Positions 1-11,993 of a DNA stretch of 51,196 bases are shown here, in pieces. The DNA is from Pelagophyceae sp. CCMP2097 (taxonomy: Eukaryota > Sar > Pelagophyceae), in the NCBI GenBank assembly GCA_026770575.1, contig MU657175.1, forward strand, positions 589,758 to 640,953. The letters are read 5' to 3'. The notes beneath the pieces are model-generated. The model was given only the letters and a program-made list of their open reading frames with translations. It was not told where the DNA came from and did no database searches. The position numbers were made by a program, and so were the translations under genes. The number at the start of each line of letters is the position of its first letter. The first letter of the stretch is position 1.

Positions 1-15
1 AGTTTTTATTTTGGG

Positions 16-87
16 GCCCGATAAAAATACTTAACTCCATTTTTAACCGGTTTTAGCCCGGTTTTAGCCCGATAAAAATACTTAACT
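16..87. repeat. 21-bp direct repeat, two copies 51 bp apart
   Basis: The stretch at 16-36 (beginning gcccgataaaaatac) recurs exactly at 67-87. Between the copies the text ccggttttagccc also nearly repeats. The surrounding DNA is AT-rich compared with the rest of the window. No coding role is seen; it may be the edge of a repeat array running off the left end. Confidence 0.8.
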
Positions 88-528
88 TTCGGCTTAATGT
101 ACATTACACAATTTCGCGCAGGGATCCAGGGATTTGTTTTGTTCCCACGACCCCAAAAACTTGAAGATTTCCAGTCCCGGAGGACCTTCTCCTGGCCTAC
201 GGTGACCCAGAGATCGCCCCAGACCCCGTTCCATAACTGACGACTCACGAGACTCGCTGCTGCGGCAGACGGAGAGGCATTTCCTCGCGCACGGGTAAAG
301 ACGCAGTCGTACGCGAACGACGGGCGGCTCCCACCGTCAACCACCTCGGTCGAGACGCGGGAGCGAGCCCGCGTCCCGGCCCTCAGGCGGCGTCGCCACG
401 CTGACGCGGCCTCCCTCAAATCGCCACACGCGGCGCCGAGACGGTCGCTCCGGCGATCGGGATTTTGAGGCGGCCCACGCCGCAAGTCGCCAGAGCCCGC
501 GCGCCGCGAGGCCGTCGGCAGCGTTCGC
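88..528. other. No gene recognised; 3' flank of the HAD gene
   Basis: Long open frames exist on both strands, but they are Arg/Ala-rich with no domain signature, as expected by chance in GC-rich DNA. The stop codon of the minus-strand HAD gene lies at 529-531, so this stretch probably holds its 3' UTR and terminator. Nothing else is seen. Confidence 0.5.
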
Positions 529-1118
529 TTACGGGTGTACCGCCTCGGTCGCCGCGTGGTCGGCTCTTCTTTTCAGCTGTTCTCGAAGGTTGTCCACCGC
601 CAGCGACGCTCGACCCTCGGTCAAGCCGACGTCGTCCATCGTCAGCACGAAGTGTAGCGCCGTGATGTCGCCGCTCAAGTCCAAGTCGTCCAAGGCGAGC
701 CAGGCCAGCGGGCGCAGCAACTTGACCTATTAGCAGCTCAACCTACGCTCAAAGGTGCGACGAATCAACTCACGCTGGCCAAGATTTCGTCGGCGCGCTC
801 CTTTGCGAGGACGCGGATGCGCGCGTCGAGGCCGGCGCCGGAAAAGAGCGGGGCTCGAAAAGGGGTGGACGCTGTCTGCCCCACGGGCCCGGAGACGCCG
901 GCGGCTTTTAACTGCGCTGTGAGCAGCGCCATCATCTTCCCGAGGCGGCGCCAGGCCGACGAGACTATTATGCGGGCGCCGACGGCGTCGCAGATCAAAC
1001 GGAGGTGGGCAAGGCAGTTCTGGTCGAGAGTTTGCCTCGACAGCTGCTGTTGCGAGGTGTTTAGGACTCCGTCCACATCAAGGAAAATTAGAACGCCGCT
1101 CCGCGGCCGCGGCGCCAT
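529..1118 (-). CDS. Small HAD-superfamily protein (Swiss-Army-Knife RNA-repair HAD type)
   Basis: Two exons, complement(529..726, 774..1118), give 180 aa. The start is the ATG at 1116-1118, just before the catalytic motif; a longer frame runs upstream but is low-complexity. Residues 8-18 read VLIFLDVDGVL, the HAD motif I with the nucleophile and acid/base aspartates. IIVSSAWR near residue 50 is motif II. The second exon has LALDDLDL and HFVLTMDDVGLT, matching the C-terminal motif of small HAD proteins that also occur in RNA-repair fusions. The 47-nt intron has a GTGAGT donor and TAG acceptor at phase 0, and joining across it restores the family pattern. Known for the family: phosphohydrolase fold. 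Inferred here: a stand-alone phosphatase of unknown substrate. No other domain or targeting signal is visible. Confidence 0.78.
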
Positions 1119-1892
1119 GCTCCAGACACGGCGCGGCCGCCCCGGAGTGGCCTCGTTGTGGCGCTCCAATCGAGATACTGCGCAGTACAAACGCAGAGGC
1201 CCTTTCGCCAACGACCTCGCTCTTGGAATCCTTCGAAGATCCTGGCGCAGGGCGGTTTCGAGGCCTCCAGCCCCTCCGTTTGGCGCCCGCGCGCCCGGCC
1301 GAAGCCCCGGCGGAGGCGCTAGGGGGCCGTCGCGCGATCCCGTTTTGCTCGATTGGAATCGAGGGCCTTAGGAGCGGCGCGAGTGCCGCGGCGCGCGCTC
1401 CGCTCCTCGGAGGAGGAGCGCCGCCCGCTCGGGGCAGTGCGCAGCACGGCTTCTTCACAGCGGCCGGCGGGTTGTCCATCGATCCTGTGTTTCGACCTCC
1501 AGCTGGACGTGCGGAGTGTCCTCGAGCCTAGAGTCGAGGCCTCACGAAGAGACTCTCCTCGGCAGGTTTTCGAAATGTGGGCGGACGCACTTACCTGGCT
1601 GGGTCCACCCGAAGACCGCGCCGTCAGCGGAGCCTCGACAGCGCTCGAACAGGCACCAGAGCCGCTCCCGACTCGATCGATTATCGCGATTTCAATTGCG
1701 AGGATACTTTGGAGCGGACACAGCACGGACACCGAGAGCGAGCATGGCTATGATCGATACAATACAACAGAGCCTCGGTTAGGACTTGAATCGGTGGGCG
1801 AAGCCCAGGTAGGCCCAGGCGATTGCGATAACACGCGCACTGGCACGCTGTTATCGTCTTAGTTCGCGATCATTCCTAGCGATCATACCGTT
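1119..1892. other. Intergenic, no gene recognised
   Basis: This 774-bp stretch lies between two minus-strand genes and should contain the promoter of the HAD gene and the 3' end of the armadillo-like gene. The overlapping open frames on both strands show no domain, no splice-consistent extension and no repeat. Nothing further is seen. Confidence 0.5.
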
Positions 1893-4800
1893 CTACCATC
1901 CGAGACGGCTCCCTACTGGAGCCTGGGAAGAGGCTTGGATGTTGTGCGCTCGGAGCAGGAGCCGCGCGTCGAAAAGAGTCGGGTGCCGGTCGTCCTCGTC
2001 GAAGACCTCGCGGCCCGGCTGCTGCGCGTGGCGGAGCGCGTCGGCGATGCCCTGCGTCGTCAGCATCGCCGCGAGCGCGGCCGCCGCCGAGTCGGAGCGC
2101 AGGCAGGCCGATGAGAGAGCGGCGGCAGCGGCGTGGCGAACCGTTGGTTCAACGGAATTCACCAGCGCGTGCTCCAGCAAAGGCACCGCCGGCGCCTACG
2201 CGACGCCGCGTCGGAGGACGAGGCGCAAGCATTGCTTCGACGCGTCGCCGTCGAAAGTGTCGTCAAAGGTCGACGCCCCACGCACCATCCTGTGCGCTCG
2301 CCGTCGGTCCTCGCACAAGACGCCGAAGAGGACGCAGCCGAGCGCCTGCGCGTGCGGCCACGCGGCGCAGGCGATTATGGCCGCAGTGGCGACGGCGCAA
2401 ACGTCGCCTTCAAATGCCGCGTCCAAGCCCTCTACAACGTCTAAAAGCTTCCAGACGACTTGCGCCGCGAGCGTCGCCGTGACATCGGCGTGCGGCGATG
2501 CCAAGCCGGCCTTTAAAGCGGCGGCGTGCGAGAGTGTCAGCCTTAAAAGGAATTTCAGTAGCGCCGGCACGCAGCCGCCGGCGATGCAATAAGAGCGCCC
2601 TTGAGACCACGCTTCAACGACCACCGCCAACGCGTCGAGCAAACAATGCGCGACGGCGTGCTTCACCGCCGGTGCGTCGAGCGCTTCGGCAATTCGGCGG
2701 ACGAGGTTCGGGACGAACGCAGCGAGAGCTTTTTCCTTCAAAACAGAGTCTAAAACGTGAGTATCCATCAGCAAAGCCCGCAGCATGTCTCGTGCGCAGC
2801 GCGAAGCAGCAAACGCCAGGTCCGACGCTTGGTGAGCGTCGACGGACCGGAGTCTATGGGACCACTCGAAGGCTCTTTCCAAAAGGCATACATTCTCCCT
2901 CGACGACAGCACGGTCAGCACCGCCCGCGGTTGCGTCGAAACGGCGCCGAGCGCGAATAGGAACGCCAGCGCCGTGTCGCAGGCCCGCATGTCGTCCGTC
3001 GAGGCGGTGAAGGCGTGGAGTGCGCTTTTTGCGAGGAACGGCCCGATGACTTCTGCCGATTCGCAGTGCCGCGGCGCCGTCCGCAGAGCCTCCCCGAGCG
3101 CTTTCGCGGCGTCGGCGGCGACAAAGGCCCGGGGCATGGCGCCGAAGAGCTGCATGCCGAGCAGCTCGCCGAACCTGCATCCAACGGTCCACTCGACGGC
3201 CACAGTCTCCCCCCGGCGGAGCCCCTGCGAAGCCGCTCGCGCCTCCGTCTCAGGACTCTCGTCTCCGTCTCGTGACTGCGACGGTCTCGTGACTGCGACG
3301 GTCTCGTGACTGCTCCCGGACGCGGCGAGTGACGCGTACGCAGCCGAGGGGCCGAGGTCGCGGTTCACAATCAAAAATGAGCGCCGCTGCGACGTGCGCA
3401 GCGACATGCGCCGCCGCCACCTTCGCCACTTGACCACGCGCAGGAGGAGAGCGCACGCCTGCGCCGCGTGCGTTTGGGTCGTGGGAAGACGGGTCGTGGG
3501 AACACGGGTCGTGGGAACCAAAGCGCACCTTTTTCTCCCTTTGCCGCTTTCGGAAATATTTGACATGCCTGCGCGCGCGCAGGCAGCGCTGCAGCTGCAC
3601 CGCCGCCCAGGCCAGCGCGTACTCGCCGTGCGCGTAGGCATTTGCAGATTTTGAAACGCAGGCCAGCGCGCGCAAAGATTGCCAGCCGCTCAAGTCGGCT
3701 AAAAGTTGCTTCGGTCGGAAAAAGGCACTCGATGAGGCCAGCGCGTCGAAGAGCTTGCTGCGGACGTCGCTGCGCCGTTTTGCGGCGTCGGCGCCGCTCT
3801 GCTTGAGACTCGAGGCTGACTTGGTCAGAAAGAGCGCCCGTTTCGAGCTGAATTGCACCTTCTCCTTGAGCTGCTGCCTCTTCAACTCGGCCGCCGTCTG
3901 CTGCAGACGCGCCTCCTCGGCGCTCCGCAGCGCGGACATGTCCACAAAGCCCTCCAGGGCGGCAGTCTTGGTTGAAACGTCGACGAGCGCCGCGTCTCTC
4001 TCGATGATTCGCGTCTCTCGTAAAGCCGCAGTCTTCTTTTGCGCCCTCTTGGCTTTCGCCGCGGCGCGCCGCAGCGCGTCCGCCGCGGCCACGTGCGCCT
4101 CGACGCGGCCGCGACATGAGTCGAGGCGCATCGATGCCATCGAGGGTCTGGCTTCCGTCGACGGCTCGGTCGGTTCCGCAGACGGCTCGGTCGCGTCGTC
4201 GACCGCCCCGTCACCGCTTGCCGCGGGCGTCGCCGGGCGTTGCGGGCCCGCCTCCAGCTCCAGCGCCGCCAGCTCCTCTTCCGCCCGCGCGCGCGCCTTG
4301 AGACGCTGCCTGATTCGCAAAATTCGTTTTCCAAAAAAGCCTTCCAAGGCATCGCGGTTTGTCACGAAGGCAACGCGACGCACTCGAGGCTGGCCGTGTC
4401 TGCCGCGAGCTGGGCGGCGCCCTCTGCGAGCTGCGTGGCCAAAGCGGCGAGGGCTGCTTCCTCGGTATTTAACCAAGACACGGCAGCTTCGTAATCCGCA
4501 ACCTTTTCTGCCTTCAACGCTCGCCGCTCCTCAAACTTGCGCACGACATCACGCGACGACCTACGCACCATCCTCCAACGACACAGCCGGGACCGGGACC
4601 AGCACGACCGCCGCTCAAAGATGCACAAGCGCCGCATAGGCCGAGACCGTCATCGGCAGACGCCGGGTCATGACTCGCGCTCCAAACCCGGAGTGAGCTT
4701 CCGCCGCGCGTCGAGCGCCGCGTGCCTGCAGGGTCGTCGTGTGCAAGGGGTCTTTCGGAGGCTTTCCAAAACGTACACTTCGAGCTCTGCTTGCGAGGCC

Positions 4801-5263
4801 CGGGGAATTTGGATCTTGGCGAGGAAGAGTTTATATTTGAGTTTGGCTTCCATCCGCACGACGACGCCCTCGAGCGACCGCCGCGCGGCCCTGCGGAAAC
4901 GCGCAGGTGCGCCCGCGCGCGCGGTTCGACGCGCGGGAAGCGGCGGACGCACTCGCGCTCGGCCTTGCGCATGGACCGCTCGAGGCGGACGACGCGGTCC
5001 GGCCGCCGGCCCCGGCGCGCGGTCGAGGGGTGCGCGGGCGCGGCGGCCGGCGCGGCGGCCGCCGGCGCGGCGGCCGCCGGTGCGGCGGCCGCCGGCGCCT
5101 CAAAGGGCAGCATCGGCGCCTCGTCCCAGAAGGGCGGCGCCGGCGCGACGTCCTCGGGGACCTCGGTCTCCGGCGTCGGCGCGGCGGCGGGCGGGGGCGC
5201 GGCGTCTTGGAGGGCCGGCCGCGGCTTTGGCCGACCCCACATGCGCCGTGCGGCGCCGCTCAT
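1893..5263 (-). CDS. Coiled-coil / IQ-motif / armadillo-like repeat protein
   Basis: Multi-exon gene whose exons run, in minus order, 5263-4953, 4890-(about 4770), (about 4545)-4384, 4309-3529, 3458-2286 and 2195-1893. Introns 4891-4952, 4310-4383, 3459-3528 and 2196-2285 are clear, with GTGCG donors and matching phases; the join near 4545-4770 is not resolved. The N-terminus is Pro/Ala-rich with an APAAAAP array (5040-5100). A charged coiled coil follows (ERRALKAEKVADYEAAV, RLKARARAEEEL). Then come two basic IQ-like segments (AVQLQRCLRARR; LLLRVVKWRRWRRRM). The last about 400 residues are helical Ala/Leu repeats like armadillo/HEAT (VRHAAAAALSSACL, ALGCVLFGVLCEDRR). IQ motifs usually bind calmodulin-like chains and ARM arrays bind protein partners. 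Cellular role unknown. A further intron near 3240-3340 is possible. Confidence 0.6.
3267..3313. repeat. 17-bp tandem repeat inside the armadillo-like gene
   Basis: The unit gtctcgtgactgcgacg occurs at 3267-3283 and 3284-3300, with a partial third copy to 3313. It reads through in the coding frame but has the look of intronic filler: a CAG acceptor candidate lies downstream on the minus strand. Confidence 0.75.
3476..3517. repeat. 15-bp tandem repeat within intron 3459-3528
   Basis: The core gggtcgtgggaa occurs three times at a 15-bp period (3476, 3491, 3506). It falls wholly inside a 70-nt intron predicted from splice sites and phase, although it is open in the coding frame and would add SHDP-type repeats if retained. 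Confidence 0.75.
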
Positions 5264-5926
5264 CGCCGCCGAGGAAACGCCTCCAGAGGCGACCAGCCAC
5301 TCCGACCGAGCGCGTCGCGCGCGCGCGCCGACTCGGAGGCCTCTGCGCTGCGGCTTTTAGCGATCGCTTCGGATTTCTGAGCGCGTGCACTTGCAGCGGG
5401 CACTGTCAAATTTGCACAACAGAAATCGCCGAAGATAACTTTTTTTAGCGCGTGCGCTCTTGCCGCCCCCTCCAGTCGTATTAGTTGGCGCCTCGGAGAC
5501 CAGCGCGCGAAGAAGATACGCCTCAAACCGCGAAATTTTAGTAGCCTACTTTGGAGGCAAGGAATTGCCGGCCAATTTGGACATAACGTTCGGGCACAAT
5601 GCCCCTAACGTCTGTCCTAATTGGCCGGGAACTCATTGGCGCCTTCATCGACTTTTGATTTGGGCCCTAAGGTATGGACTTGATTAACTACTAAATTAAG
5701 AAGCTTTCGCAGAGACTCGCCAAAATAAGGCAGTTGACGAAAAAGCAAAACAAGCGCGCCCAGGGCGTCTCGCGGGAGTGGCCGGCGCAGCGCCAGCCGC
5801 CTTCACGAGCCAAAAATAGTTAATAGATTTCCGGTGATAATCTAATTCGACAGTGGGGGATTTTGGTAGGGCGAGCCCCGACGTTTCGGCGCCGCGGCGA
5901 CGATTGCCCGCTTCGGCGACGTGGCC
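5264..5926. promoter_or_regulatory. Divergent intergenic region between the armadillo-like gene and the FHA kinase
   Basis: This 663-bp space lies between the start of a minus-strand gene (5263) and the start of a plus-strand gene (5927), so both promoters should sit here. Short AT-richer patches occur around 5430-5450, 5650-5700 and 5810-5850. No TATA box or named element could be assigned with confidence. Confidence 0.4.
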
Positions 5927-7819
5927 ATGATGGAGGATGCCGGGTCGCAGGGCTACGAGTGCACGCAGCAAGTCGAAGAGCCGACTGCCGAGGATGAGGA
6001 CGTCGACGACGACCCGGAGCTGAGCGGCTCCGACGACGTCGACGAGGCCTGCTGGGGCCGGCTGATCAACGACTTTGGGGTGCACGAGCTCGAGGCCAAG
6101 GCATCCGAAGGTGGCAAGAGCGAGCAGGACGTTTACACAGTCGGGAGGTGAGGCGCGGGCTCGAGAGAGAGCGCGAGCCGGGGCTCTCGAGAGTGCGCCT
6201 TCCTGCGACGACGCTCGCGGCAGGCACGGCAAGTGCGACATCGTCGTCGACGAGAAGCGCGTCTCGGGCCAGCACTGCCGCGCGGCCCTGCGTCCCGAGG
6301 CGAAACGCGGACCGTCGCAGCAACGACGGAGACGGAAGCGGGGAGGGTTCGACCCGCCACCGTCGGAGGCCCGTCATTCCGTCCATCGGACTCTTGTTTT
6401 TTGGAGGTTTGCCATTCTCAGGTTTGCATTCTTGGCACGTGTTGACGACGAATCTAGGCGTGTACCGCGAGTGGGAGGCGCGCGCGGGCGTGGCCAAGCG
6501 CCTCGTCGTCTACGTCGAGGACACGTCTTCCAACGGGACGTTTCTGAATCAGGAGAAGCTCGCAAAAAGGTCGCGGAGGGCGCTGAAGCAGGGGGACGAG
6601 CTCTCTCTCCTTCTGCCCAAGCTCGGCGAGAAGAAGACGGCCTACGTCTTCGTCGACGTCGTCGCCCAGCGCTTCTCTTCGCAGCAGCGCAGGCACGCCG
6701 CGCGGCCCGGGGGCGTGGGGCGGTCTTTGACGGTCGCCGCGAGAGCCAAGGACCGGTCCTTAAACGAGGATTACGACGTCCGCGACGAGCTCGGCGCCGG
6801 GGCCATGGGCAAGGTCTACCGGGCGACGGAGCGCAAGACGGGAGAGCACTATGCCGTCAAGGTGATGGCGATCAAGTCGTTTGCCATGAACGCCGACTTC
6901 GAATTTGAAGAGCTCTTAAACGAGGCCCGAATGCTGCGCAACCTCGCGCACGACAACATCGTCAGCGTGAAAGACGTGTATTCGACGGAAAGTGCCTTTT
7001 CAATCGTCATGCAGCTCGTCGACGGAGGCGACTTGTTAGACCGAATCATCCAACGAGGCCCCTACTCTGAAGCCGACGCGCGCGGCGTCTTGCGGCACTT
7101 GCTCGACGCGGTCGGGTACCTGCACGCGCGGGGGATCGTGCACCGGGACATTAAGCCGGAAAACATTCTTTTGCGGAGGAAAGACGACGACGTCGACGTC
7201 CTTCTCACCGACTTTGGCATCGCAAAGGGCAGCGGCGTCGGCTCGCTCGGGTGCACGACGTTCTGCGGCACGCCCCAGTATTTGGCTCCCGAAGTCATGG
7301 CCAAGCACGACGAGGCGGACGGGGAGACTTCACCGTAAGCCGGTGCCCATCATCTGCTCTTCATTTTGGCCTTTTCACCTTTGTCGAGTGTTCTCGATTG
7401 CGCTTTGAAGACCTCTGGCGTAGGTACGACGGCGCGGCGGCGGACGTGTGGTCGGTTGGCGTTGTGCTGTACGTGCTGCTGGCGGGAACACAGCCCAGGA
7501 ATTCAAGAGCGGAATTCAAGAACCAAACCTGCTCCTTCGACGGCGCCGTCTGGCGAAACATCTCCGTGCGTGCCCCCGGAGACTCGCGCCAGACGCGGTG
7601 GACTCGAGACTCGCGCCACGAGGCTCTCAAGTCGAGCCGGGCTTCGGCACGCCCGCGCTTGCGTAGGACGAGGCCAAGGACGTTGTTCGGCGCATGACGC
7701 AAGTCGAGGCCAAGGCTCGGCCGACGGCGGCAGAGGCGTTGCAAATGAGGTGGTTTTCTCCGACACTCTCCTCTTCCATGCCGCCGCCGCCGCCCAAACG
7801 ACGACGACCAAACGACTGA
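5927..7819 (+). CDS. FHA-domain serine/threonine protein kinase (CHK2/RAD53- or CAMK-like)
   Basis: Five exons, join(5927..6147, 6224..6291, 6458..7334, 7424..7565, 7667..7819), close to 486 aa in one frame. The start is the ATG at 5927. After an acidic N-terminus, an FHA domain spans about residues 70-160: YTVGR, then CDIVVDEKRVSGQHC and later EDTSSNGTFLN, the phosphothreonine-binding loops. The kinase domain starts near residue 215: glycine loop LGAGAMGKV, lysine in YAVKVM, HRDIKPEN, DFGIAKG, LAPEV and DVWSVGVVLYVLLAG, all intact. The last exon supplies WRNIS/DEAKDVVRRMT and the end of the C-lobe, then a basic tail ending PKRRRPND that could be a nuclear signal. FHA plus a CAMK-type kinase is the architecture of DNA-damage checkpoint kinases; a checkpoint role is inference. 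The donor at 6292 (GTCCCG) is weak but is the only one fitting frame and FHA pattern. Confidence 0.85.
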
Positions 7820-8745
7820 GAGGCAGACGGGGCAACGCCCGCAAACGCGAAACCGTAACGACTACGAAAATCGGGAAAAGGCCGCGGCGAAGAACGCGGG
7901 CTGGGGAGCCTCCTTCGTCTCTCATCCCAGGGGTTGCATCCAGGGTTGCATCCCAGGGGAATCCAGGGGCTGCACTTCGCCTTCGATCCCGGGGGGCAGG
8001 CTGACGCGACGCGTCTCGTGGACGAGCAGGGCGTGGACGAGCAGTGACAAAGAGACCTCCAAAGAGTTCCGGAGAAAGAGGACACCGAGAATACCTGGCG
8101 GATGGGCCGCGTCCGACGAGGACGCGGGCCTGGCGGATGGGACGCGTCCGACGAGGACGCGGGCCTACGGTATAGAAGGATTTCAAAGCTCCTCTCGAGG
8201 CTCCTTGTCACTGCACCTGGCGGCACTCCTGGCGGCCAAAGTCTCACATAACACCCGAAACTAATTCAGCGGAGAACTCTCAAAAGTGAAGAATTAATCA
8301 AATCATCTTTGGAGAAGAAAACCCGCGCAGCGACAAAAACCGGTTACTGATGCAAGGTCTTGTTTTGCTGTGGCGGAAAATGGTTTGCTTGCTTAAGATC
8401 CACCCTGGCTGGGGCTGCCCCAAGAGGGTATGCCTGACTAGTCGGTTCCAAAGGCTGGCTCTCGGACCAAAGGGTCCGGGTGCCATGCCGCGGAGGTGGT
8501 TTGTGCGCTTTGCGCTTGAATTCTAGTGCAATTGGCCAAGGAGGCCTGAGAACCACTCGTCGATATTTAAAATATAAAAGAGAACCAAGCCCTGCGGGGC
8601 GTCCATTGTGGCGTGGAAGACGTGCTTGCTCTTCGCGCTCCTCGGCCTTTTTAAGCCGGAGCGTCTGCGGTGGAGCAGTGGGAGCGGTGCGTAGGCTAGA
8701 CGCGGGAGTGCGCACGCGTCGAGGAGGTCTTCGAAAGGTGCGCGG
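7820..8745. other. Intergenic region upstream of HSP70, repeat-bearing
   Basis: This 926-bp stretch contains no recognisable gene. It holds the 35-bp tandem repeat at 8094-8163, a short tandem of gtggacgagcag around 8018-8045, and repeated ggttgcatcc text near 7930-7970. The last about 400 bp should include the HSP70 promoter. Heat-shock elements (inverted nGAAn) were looked for by eye and none was convincing. Confidence 0.45.
8094..8163. repeat. 35-bp tandem duplication
   Basis: Units 8094-8128 and 8129-8163 begin cctggcggatggg and differ at one position. Each unit contains a small palindromic core (gtccgacgaggac). No gene overlaps it. Confidence 0.9.
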
Positions 8746-11670
<2,925 letters not shown>

Positions 11671-11691
<21 letters not shown>

Positions 11692-11726
11692 TTATCTGTT
11701 CTTCGACGGAGACAAATAATTATCTG
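11671..11726. repeat. 28-bp tandem duplication spanning the HSP70 stop codon
   Basis: Units 11671-11698 and 11699-11726 are identical (starting ttcttcgacggagacaaata). The first carries the last codons and TAA stop of HSP70; the second lies in the 3' UTR and repeats the same codons and stop. Confidence 0.95.
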
Positions 11727-11993
11727 TAAGACAACGGCGCCTCGACCGCAGCAGCATGCTTCCACTCGACTCCAAAGCGGGTCCGGACGCCTCGCGGGGT
11801 GCCGCTCTGGGGTGCCGCTCTTGGGTCGACGCGGCAGCGACGTCACTGCTCGTCGCCGGTCTGCAGGCGGAGACGCGCGCTTCCGGTCCGTGGGTGGAGA
11901 CTCCCGGTCCGCGGGCGGAGCGTGCCCGGTCGCCGCCGGTCCGGGCGGAGCGTGGGCTGCCCGTTCCCACTCCCATTCGAAGACGACGGCCCT
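11692..11993. other. Convergent 3' ends of HSP70 and the CapA-fusion gene
   Basis: The two genes end facing each other about 300 bp apart. Besides the 28-bp duplication, the segment 11880-11960 has degenerate repeats of ccggtccgcgggcggag. No gene is seen. Confidence 0.5.

Noticed and set aside
6..485. Minus-strand frame of 159 codons containing repeated KYFYRA text
   Set aside because: The repeat comes from the direct repeat at 16-87; the rest lacks any domain and there is no splice-consistent continuation.
3755..4639. 294-codon plus-strand frame over the coiled-coil exons
   Set aside because: Antisense to a coiled coil with phase-consistent introns; Ser/Ala-rich composition with no domain.
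5460..5687. Small plus-strand frame with VAYFGGKELPANLDITFG
   Set aside because: It looks slightly like HSP70 text (YFGGKELN) but has no other HSP70 motif; judged chance.
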